A stretch of DNA of 64,000 nucleotides from an uncultured Bacilli bacterium. Its GTDB lineage: Bacteria > Bacillota_I > Bacilli_A > RF39 > UBA660. The position numbers and the translations under genes are program-made. Location: positions 1-64,000 of the forward strand of contig CAJTZW010000004.1 of the NCBI GenBank assembly GCA_910584305.1, written 5' to 3'. The notes beneath the pieces are model-generated. The model did not search any database, had not been told where the DNA came from, and was given only the letters and a program-made list of their open reading frames with translations. Positions 58,682 through 64,000 of this stretch are shown here, one piece after another. Each line of letters opens with the position of its first letter. Positions within the stretch are counted from its first letter, which is position 1.

Positions 58682-59893
58682 ATGAAAAAAATAATTTTCA
58701 GTGTCTTTTGTTCACTTCTTATGATAGTTAATGTAAGTGCGTTAGACATCTATAGTAAGTATGCTGTCTTATATAATCTAAATGATGATGAAGTAATTTA
58801 TGAACTGAATAAAGATGAAAGAACAAGCATTGCAAGTTTGACTAAAATTATGACAACACTAGTGGCAATCGAAAATATTTCTGATTATAACGGGAAAGTT
58901 ACAATAAAAAGTAGTATGTTTACTGGACTTGCAGAAGAGAATGCTGCAGTGATTGGGCTTAGGAATAACCAAGAAGTAACCTATAATGATTTATTGTATG
59001 GACTATTTTTAGGTAGTGGAGCAGATGCTGCTAGAGCACTTGCCATTTCTATTGCAGGAAGTGAAGATAAATTTGTAGAATTGATGAATGTCAAAGCAAG
59101 TGAATTAAACCTGCAAAATACAAACTATACAAATACAGTAGGATTAGATGATGATGAACATTATTCTACAGTGGATGATGTTGCTACTTTATTAAAGATA
59201 GCTTACCAGAATGAAAAATTCAGAGAAATATTTACAACTGAATCCTATGTGTTTTCAGATCAATCTCTTATAGTAACTAGTACTTTTAGAAAAACAGCTA
59301 AGACATATGGACCAGATCCTTCATATATATTAGGTGCGAAAACAGGGTATACATATGATGCAGGTAGGTGCTTGGCTTCCATTGCTCTTGATGAAGAAAA
59401 TCAAATCACATACTTATTAGTAACTACCAATGCAGAGTCTATTTATTACCCAGTTAAAGATGCTATAACAATTTATAACCATTATTTTGAAAATTATAAA
59501 TATTATAAACTGATAGAAAAAGGAGATTTACTAATCACTATTCCAACAAGATATTCAGATGCGAAAGAAATAAATTTCTATGCCGAAAAAGATATTCAAA
59601 AATACCTACATAATGATTTATCAGATTATAATGTTACTTTGCAATATGAGGGCGAAAAAGTTATTACTCCAAGCATGGAAGCAAACTCTACTATAGGAAG
59701 TATTCAAGTAATTTATCAAAATGAAGTAATAGACACCATTGATATCATTTTGACCTCTAAAATTTCATTTTCTCTAGTTGCTTTCATTATAGCTAATAAA
59801 TTTATCTTTATAGTTATTGGCATATTGATAATTTTAGCTATAGAAATTATTAGAAGAATAAAGAAGAAAAAGTATAACAAAAAGAAAAAATAG
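58682..59893 (+). CDS. D-alanyl-D-alanine carboxypeptidase, DacF-like
   Basis: This serine-type penicillin-binding protein trims peptidoglycan stem peptides. The 403 residues have a signal peptide (1-20, ending VSA), SxxK at Ser52-Lys55 (SLTK), a second motif SGA at 112-114 (the usual SxN has Asn in third place) and KTG at 220-222. A C-terminal membrane helix and KKKYNKKKK tail anchor it. The start has AGGAGGG 5 bases upstream; a frame extension of 16 codons lies on the murC terminator and is rejected. Confidence 0.9.
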   Translation: MKKIIFSVFCSLLMIVNVSALDIYSKYAVLYNLNDDEVIYELNKDERTSIASLTKIMTTLVAIENISDYNGKVTIKSSMFTGLAEENAAVIGLRNNQEVTYNDLLYGLFLGSGADAARALAISIAGSEDKFVELMNVKASELNLQNTNYTNTVGLDDDEHYSTVDDVATLLKIAYQNEKFREIFTTESYVFSDQSLIVTSTFRKTAKTYGPDPSYILGAKTGYTYDAGRCLASIALDEENQITYLLVTTNAESIYYPVKDAITIYNHYFENYKYYKLIEKGDLLITIPTRYSDAKEINFYAEKDIQKYLHNDLSDYNVTLQYEGEKVITPSMEANSTIGSIQVIYQNEVIDTIDIILTSKISFSLVAFIIANKFIFIVIGILIILAIEIIRRIKKKKYNKKKK

Positions 59894-59957
59894 TTATGAC
59901 TCTTTAACTTTTTGTATCATATATAATATGAGTAGGGAATAACAGTTGTTGAGGTCT

Positions 59958-59984
59958 ATCAAATCTCTGATAGAGAGGTTTGAT
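59958..59984 (+). promoter_or_regulatory. Hairpin hiding the ribosome site of a small membrane peptide
   Basis: ATCAAATCTCT pairs with AGAGGTTTGAT (11 bp, one G-T). The 3' arm holds the GAGAGG ribosome site of the 30-codon frame. A competing hairpin CTATCA/TGATAG (59956-59961 and 59968-59973) would free it, so a switch is possible. Confidence 0.5.
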
Positions 59985-59988
59985 AAAA

Positions 59989-60081
59989 ATGAAGAAAAGA
60001 ATCTTTGTGATAAAGGTTCTTCGCTACATAACTATCATTTTATCTCTTTTTACTATAATGGTAATAGAAATAAAAAAATGA
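59989..60081 (+). CDS. Candidate type I toxin-like 30-residue membrane peptide
   Basis: The frame starts with basic MKKRIFVIKVLR, continues with a hydrophobic helix (YITIILSLFTIMVI) and ends EIKK. Such small, single-helix peptides with charged ends are typical of type I toxins. GAGAGG lies 10 bases upstream and is folded into a hairpin. TATAAT at 59922-59927 could be the -10 box; the -35 is poor. A minus-strand terminator overlaps its end. It is unsupported by homology and could also be a chance frame in a structured leader. Confidence 0.4.
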   Translation: MKKRIFVIKVLRYITIILSLFTIMVIEIKK

Positions 60082-60106
60082 CACTTAAGTCGATGACTTA
60101 AATGTC
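60072..60106 (-). terminator. Strong minus-strand terminator
   Basis: On the minus strand GACATTTAAGTC-ATC-GACTTAAGTGTC (one mismatch) is followed by A and T7. It ends rnhC transcription or a small RNA. Confidence 0.85.
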
Positions 60107-60140
60107 CACCTAATTTCAACATAGCAAAGCTGAATGTTCC
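60072..60140 (-). ncRNA. Candidate ~70-nt small RNA antisense to the peptide 3' end
   Basis: TATAAT (minus strand, 60152-60147) would start RNA near 60140, giving about 70 bases that end at the strong terminator. Upstream a GAAA-tetraloop hairpin (60152-60167) overlaps the -10. The -35 is poor, and the region could simply be the 3' UTR of rnhC. Confidence 0.3.
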
Positions 60141-60207
60141 CATTTTATTATATGAAGTTTCCTTCATTAGATACATAGCAACACAAAAATAATGATTTGA
60201 CAAGATT

Positions 60208-61143
60208 TTACGCATTATGATTTAGTATTTTATCTGTATTTTTAAAATTTAATTTAGCAACTTCTTTTAGTTTATCAAATCCGTATTTTTCTACAATTTT
60301 AATACCTGTCTCATCAACATTAGGTCCAGCTCCCTTTGGCAGTAACATATTTAAACTCTTAGATAGCTTAGAAAATTCTTTAATAAAAATATATCTACTA
60401 ATGATAGAAGCACATGCAACAGAAAGTGATTTATCCTCTCCCTTTGTGACAAAGGTAATATCACGAACGACATTACTCGATTCTTTTAAATAACTAAAAT
60501 AAACATACTTTTCTGCGAATTGATCCACTACAATATAATCATAGGAAAGATCTTCTTGTTTTAAGGTTGACAACACTTTATTATGTAAGATGGCTTTTAA
60601 TTTATTCATATTATATCCTTGATTATATTTCTCATTATAATCTTGATTATTTAAAATAACAGTAGTGTATTTTATTCTTTCTATAATTTTAGGGACAATC
60701 TCTAAAATTTTTTCATCAGTCAATTTTTTAGAATCCTTAACACCCAATTTTTCTAAATAGGGAATATCCTCTTTTGTTACATAGGAAGCAGTTACAACAA
60801 TTGGACCAAAGTAGTCACCAGTTCCAACTTCATCAGACCCAATGGAAGTAGAGTGATATAATTTAGGATCTACTTTCACCTTGTCCTCTTTCTTCTTTTC
60901 TTCACTGTTTGTAGTTATTGCTTTTCCAGAATTGATTTTTTCAGTAGCTACCCAAAATTCAGAAGATAAATCAGCATCACGGCCTTGAAAAACACATTTA
61001 CCAGATTCATACAAAGTAACCACTGTATCTCCATCCTGCGCTTGAAAAACAGCATATGCAGGAGTTTTTTCCCTTTTTAAATCATCAAAAAATTCTAACA
61101 TTTGTTCTTTTGTTTTATCAGATACCTTTAATGTTATTGTCAT
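60208..61143 (-). CDS. rnhC: Ribonuclease HIII
   Basis: RNase HIII removes RNA from RNA-DNA hybrids. The 311 residues have the TBP-like N-terminal substrate-binding domain (residues about 1-70, AVFQAQDGDTVVTLYESGKCVFQG) and the type 2 RNase H core: SIGSDEVGTGDYFGPIVVTA with the Asp-Glu pair, GVKDSKKLTDEKI, VVDQFAEKYVYF and SVACASIISRY. TBP domain plus DEDE active site distinguishes it from RNase HII. It reads toward the small-peptide region. TGGACG and TAGAAT 17 bases apart may be its promoter. Confidence 0.95.
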   Translation of the reverse strand: MTITLKVSDKTKEQMLEFFDDLKREKTPAYAVFQAQDGDTVVTLYESGKCVFQGRDADLSSEFWVATEKINSGKAITTNSEEKKKEDKVKVDPKLYHSTSIGSDEVGTGDYFGPIVVTASYVTKEDIPYLEKLGVKDSKKLTDEKILEIVPKIIERIKYTTVILNNQDYNEKYNQGYNMNKLKAILHNKVLSTLKQEDLSYDYIVVDQFAEKYVYFSYLKESSNVVRDITFVTKGEDKSLSVACASIISRYIFIKEFSKLSKSLNMLLPKGAGPNVDETGIKIVEKYGFDKLKEVAKLNFKNTDKILNHNA

Positions 61144-61265
61144 GTTATCACATCCTACACTTATTCTAACACGTTTCTTCTATTTCGTCCATATTGCTAT
61201 GAATTTAAAATTCTTTCTTTTTTGAAAATTTTGTAATATAATAAACATAGAAGGGAATGATAATT

Positions 61266-61991
61266 ATGAATATAATTGATGTGCTAATTATATTAATGAT
61301 TGTTGCAGGGGGATTCTTTGGCTTTAAAAAAGGATTTACAAGAGAATTGGTTTCATTTGTCGGTATTTTTTTGGTAGTTATATTTTCATTTCTATTAAAA
61401 AATCCTATTTCCGCCTTTTTGTATCAACACTTGCCATTTTTTAAATTTGGAGGATTATTTAAAGGCATTACTTCTTTAAATATTGTACTTTATGAATTCA
61501 TTGCTTTATTAATTGTAATGAGTGTACTGACGATTATATTAAAAGTTGTAACTATGGCTACGAAAATATTTGAGAAGCTATTAAAATTTACAATTATTCT
61601 TGGTATTCCATCAAAATTACTTGGAATGGTGGTAGGATTTATTGAAGGATTTGTATGGGTATTTATAGGTCTTTATCTTTTAAATTTACCTGTGATTAAT
61701 ATCAAGGAAGTAAAAGAATCTAAATATAAAGATGCGATTTTAGAACATACACCAGTTTTATCAGCATTCGCAGATAATACAATGAAGGTAGTAGAAGAAT
61801 TTACTGCGCTAAAAGAAGAATATAATGACACAAATATTGATAGCAATGAGTTTAATTTAGAAACATTAGATGTATTCTTAAAATATAATGTAATTACAGT
61901 AGAATCTGTAGAAAAATTAGAAAACCAAGGAAAACTGCAAATCGATGGACTTGATGAACTTATAGAAAAATATAGAGTGGAGGAATCATAA
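61266..61991 (+). CDS. CvpA family membrane protein
   Basis: The 241 residues show four membrane helices in the first 155 residues (about 5-22, 30-47, 68-90, 105-150), with IIDVLIILMIVAGGFFGFKKGFTRELVSFVGIF at the start, as in the CvpA/colicin V production family. The rest is cytoplasmic or outer and acidic. The role is unclear. The ATG has AAGGG 10 bases upstream; the ATG 9 bases earlier is too close to that site. trxA starts 1 base after the stop. Confidence 0.82.
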   Translation: MNIIDVLIILMIVAGGFFGFKKGFTRELVSFVGIFLVVIFSFLLKNPISAFLYQHLPFFKFGGLFKGITSLNIVLYEFIALLIVMSVLTIILKVVTMATKIFEKLLKFTIILGIPSKLLGMVVGFIEGFVWVFIGLYLLNLPVINIKEVKESKYKDAILEHTPVLSAFADNTMKVVEEFTALKEEYNDTNIDSNEFNLETLDVFLKYNVITVESVEKLENQGKLQIDGLDELIEKYRVEES

Positions 61992-61992
61992 A

Positions 61993-62301
61993 ATGGTTAT
62001 ACATGGAACAGAGCAGAATTTTAAGGATTTAATTGGGAAAGACATAGTACTTGTAGATTTTTTTGCAACTTGGTGTGGTCCCTGTAAAATGCTTTCACCA
62101 GTATTAGAAGAATTGGCTAGCGATAGAGGTAATATAGAAATTGTTAAAATGGATATAGATGAATGTGAAAATCTGGCAAGAGATTATGGAATCATGAGTG
62201 TTCCTACATTACTTCTTTTTAAGAATGGACAATTAGTATCTAAGAAAAGTGGCTATATGCCCAAAGAACAATTGATGTCGTGGATAGAAGATAACAAATA
62301 A
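61993..62301 (+). CDS. trxA: Thioredoxin
   Basis: Thioredoxin reduces protein disulphides in the cytoplasm. The 102 residues match the family length, with the active site WCGPC at 27-31 in LVDFFATWCGPCKM, the aspartate region KMDIDECENLARDYGIMSVPTLLLF with the cis-proline, and a closing helix. GGAGGAAT lies before the ATG inside the cvpA end, so the pair is co-translated. Confidence 0.96.
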   Translation: MVIHGTEQNFKDLIGKDIVLVDFFATWCGPCKMLSPVLEELASDRGNIEIVKMDIDECENLARDYGIMSVPTLLLFKNGQLVSKKSGYMPKEQLMSWIEDNK

Positions 62302-62309
62302 ACGTTTAT

Positions 62310-62340
62310 AAGAGAACGAATACTTTTGTTCTTTTTCTTT
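62310..62340 (+). terminator. trxA terminator
   Basis: AAGAGAAC pairs with GTTCTTTT (one G-T, 10-base loop), followed by a T-rich tract. Confidence 0.7.
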
Positions 62341-62366
62341 GCTTTCTTTTAAATTTTGGTTATAAT
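62339..62366 (+). promoter_or_regulatory. rsmE promoter
   Basis: TTGCTT and TATAAT are 16 bases apart; the -35 overlaps the terminator T-tract. Confidence 0.7.
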
Positions 62367-62381
62367 GAAATGGGTGGTAAT

Positions 62382-63095
62382 ATGCAAAGATATTTTGCCA
62401 AAGATAAAATAGGAAATCAATTTATTCTAGGAAATGATGATTTATATCATATAAAAACTGTAATGCGCATGAGAGATAAAGATCAAATCTATGTAGTATT
62501 TAATCAAACTACGTATATTTGTTGTCTAGAAAATGTAAAGCAAAATATACAAATTATGATGGTTGAAAAGCAAGAAAAACTGACTCAATGCTTACCAGAA
62601 GTAATTTTATTTATACCTCTTTTAAAAGAACAAAAGATGGATTTGGTATTACAAAAAGCAACAGAATTGGGGGTTTCTAAAATTGTTCCAATGACAACTT
62701 CACGAAGTATTATAAAGGTAAATGAAGAAAAAATTGATAAAAAAATAGAGAGATGGAGACGTATCTGTAAAGAGGCAAGTGAGCAGTCACATCGGGATAT
62801 CATTCCGGAAATCACTCCTGTTATGGATATCATGCAGGTGAAAGATAGGGATGGATTATCCCTTGTTTGCAGTACTACTGAAAAAGAAAAAAATATTAAA
62901 TACATATTACAAAAATATAGAGACTGTGATAAAATAAATGTAGTGATAGGCCCAGAAGGCGGACTATCAAAGGAAGAAGAGGAATATTTGAAGAAAGTAG
63001 GATATATTCCAGTTACTTTGGGACATAATATTATGCGAGTGGAAACAGTTCCTATTTTCATTTTAAGTACAATCAATTATGAATTTATGGAGTGA
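62382..63095 (+). CDS. rsmE: 16S rRNA (uracil1498-N3)-methyltransferase RsmE
   Basis: RsmE methylates U1498 in the decoding region. The 237 residues have the PUA-like N-terminus (MQRYFAKDKIGNQFIL, HIKTVMRMRDKDQIYV) and the SPOUT knot: LIPLLKEQKMDLVLQKATELGVSKIVPMTTSRS, WRRICKEASEQSHRDIIPEI, VVIGPEGGLSKEEEEYL and LGHNIMRVETVPIFIL. The ATG has GGGTGG 4 bases upstream; an ATG 12 bases earlier lacks a site. The stop overlaps the ribosome site of the next gene. Confidence 0.95.
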   Translation: MQRYFAKDKIGNQFILGNDDLYHIKTVMRMRDKDQIYVVFNQTTYICCLENVKQNIQIMMVEKQEKLTQCLPEVILFIPLLKEQKMDLVLQKATELGVSKIVPMTTSRSIIKVNEEKIDKKIERWRRICKEASEQSHRDIIPEITPVMDIMQVKDRDGLSLVCSTTEKEKNIKYILQKYRDCDKINVVIGPEGGLSKEEEEYLKKVGYIPVTLGHNIMRVETVPIFILSTINYEFME

Positions 63096-63100
63096 TTAAT

Positions 63101-63943
63101 ATGCAAAGCTTAAATGAATTAATACAAAATAAAGCATTATTCTTTAGTGTGATTAGTGTACTCGTTGCAACTATAGCTTTGATTGGATACCTAATTTACA
63201 AAGAGAGAAAGGCAGACCAAGATGAGATTGATGAAATTATAAGCAATTTAGTAGAACCTAAAAGGAAGCCAATAATGGAAGAAGTAGAGAAGGATAAAGA
63301 GGAAATGAATGTAGTAGAGAAAGAAGAAATAACAAATACGATAGAGCAACCTAGTGCACCAAAACAAGAATCTGATTTAGATATAGAAGCAATGCTTGAA
63401 CAAATGCAAAAAGATTTAAATGCTAAAGCAGAGGATGTTGTTGCAACCTTTGAGCAAGAACAAGAAGAAAATTCAATTATTAGTTATCAGGAATTGGTTC
63501 GTTCACTAAAGGGAGAGAAAGTAGCGCCTCAAATAGTAGAAGCGAAAGTAGAAGAACCAAAGTTAGAACAGCTCTCTATGGATGAGATTATAGAAGAACC
63601 AAAGAGAGCAGTAAAGCAAGAACCATCTAAAAAATTTAAGAATACAGATTTTATTTCACCAATATATGGTAAAATGGAGGAACATTTAGAGTACCCAAGA
63701 GTACCATCTTTCCATAAAAATGACATGGAGATAGAAAAAGAATTAGAGACATATGAAAATGACACGGAAAGTAGTCTCATGAGCAAAAATATTGACGATT
63801 TCTTAGGGGATTTTGATTTTGATAACAATATAGAAGTAAATAGTTTAGAGCAAACATTAAATATGAAACCACTCAGTGAAGAGATTAAGAAAAATGATGA
63901 ATTTTTACAGGCTCTAAAAGAATTTAGAAAAAATCTAGACTAG
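63101..63943 (+). CDS. Single-pass membrane protein with acidic cytoplasmic tail, unknown
   Basis: The 280 residues have one membrane helix (about 14-35, FFSVISVLVATIALIGYLIY) followed by KERK, so the long Glu/Lys-rich tail is in the cytoplasm. The tail has helical stretches and a conserved-looking patch (TDFISPIYGK near residue 190) of the kind seen in proteins anchored next to the division or stress machinery, but I cannot name the family. GGAGTGA lies 5 bases before the ATG. The start overlaps the rsmE end, so the two are coupled. Confidence 0.6.
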   Translation: MQSLNELIQNKALFFSVISVLVATIALIGYLIYKERKADQDEIDEIISNLVEPKRKPIMEEVEKDKEEMNVVEKEEITNTIEQPSAPKQESDLDIEAMLEQMQKDLNAKAEDVVATFEQEQEENSIISYQELVRSLKGEKVAPQIVEAKVEEPKLEQLSMDEIIEEPKRAVKQEPSKKFKNTDFISPIYGKMEEHLEYPRVPSFHKNDMEIEKELETYENDTESSLMSKNIDDFLGDFDFDNNIEVNSLEQTLNMKPLSEEIKKNDEFLQALKEFRKNLD

Positions 63944-63962
63944 GTAATCCTAGTTTTTTTTG
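63939..63962 (+). terminator. Terminator
   Basis: ACTAGG-TAAT-CCTAGT followed by a T-run; it contains the preceding stop codon. Confidence 0.85.
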
Positions 63963-63971
63963 GAGGAAGTT

Positions 63972-64000
63972 ATGAAATTTAATATATATACATTGGGATG
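63972..64000 (+). CDS. mtaB: Start of an mtaB-like methylthiotransferase gene (cut by window end)
   Basis: After GGAGG an ATG begins MKFNIYTLG and a TG that is probably Cys. This is the usual N-terminus of MtaB/MiaB-type tRNA methylthiotransferases (TLGCKVN). MtaB often follows rsmE in Bacilli, which supports the call. Only nine full codons are visible. Confidence 0.6.

Noticed and set aside
60024..60215. 63-codon frame on the minus strand downstream of rnhC
   Set aside because: It runs through the terminator hairpin, has no ribosome site and overlaps the end of rnhC.
62585..63076. 163-codon open frame on the minus strand
   Set aside because: Fully inside rsmE, with no ribosome site and no recognisable protein pattern.

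Overview
The window is AT-rich DNA from a spore-forming, Gram-positive Bacillota. It uses the standard bacterial code, with UGA as stop. Genes are tightly packed, most have strong GGAGG-type ribosome sites, and intergenic gaps are mostly compact terminator/promoter units. Sporulation markers are present: a SigK/SigE-type sigma factor, a SirA-like protein, YlbD and YlbE, SpoIIIAH, GerE and GerM. The dnaB-dnaI pair, hrcA-grpE-dnaK-dnaJ, the suf genes, rpsO-pnp and a Firmicutes-type Tad pilus locus point to class Bacilli, probably an uncultured lineage (Erysipelotrichales/RF39-like). The lineage is inference; no 16S gene is present.

Layout. 1-6,000: a truncated sporulation sigma factor running off the left side, a secreted phosphodiester-glycosidase-like protein, a YigZ/IMPACT protein and two large unknown proteins. 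6,000-13,600: uvrC, a membrane zinc peptidase, an unknown protein, rpsO with a structured leader, pnp and a HIT protein. 13,600-22,400: a kinase-like protein; sufC, a short sufD and sufS; an MraZ-like orphan; a membrane lytic transglycosylase; small unknown proteins; sirA-like, ylbD, ylbE and rsmD. 22,400-25,200: a bacteriocin locus with a peptidase-containing exporter, two double-glycine precursors and a small membrane peptide that resembles one of them. 25,200-30,000: dnaB, dnaI and an unknown 827-residue protein. 30,000-34,300: a T-box leader controlling rnr-thrS. 34,300-38,400: spoIIIAH, gerE, gerM, tRNA-Arg and a radical SAM gene preceded by a G9 tract. 38,500-50,600: pepF paralogue, yfhO, an Rpn-type nuclease, and hrcA-grpE-dnaK-pepF-dnaJ under two CIRCE operators. 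50,600-57,300: PHP phosphatase, DUF192 and the Tad pilus locus. 57,300-64,000: murC, a D,D-carboxypeptidase, a candidate small toxin region, rnhC, cvpA, trxA, rsmE, a membrane protein and the start of an mtaB-like gene.

How parts work together. Sporulation genes are scattered as single units, but gerE lies next to gerM as in Bacillus. gerE carries a plausible SigK-type promoter while the only sigK-like gene in view is broken at a position resembling the skin insertion site of B. subtilis. The Tad locus encodes pilin, pseudopilins, localisation and motor ATPases and two platform proteins, but no prepilin peptidase. The bacteriocin locus is self-contained for export. The heat-shock cluster has a cysteine-rich GrpE and a peptidase gene inserted between dnaK and dnaJ.

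The most unusual items are the sigma-factor breakpoint, the bacteriocin locus with its membrane-anchored look-alike, the 30-residue hydrophobic peptide with a hidden ribosome site near 60 kb, TadB with an extra Ig-like ectodomain, and the CxC-rich GrpE.
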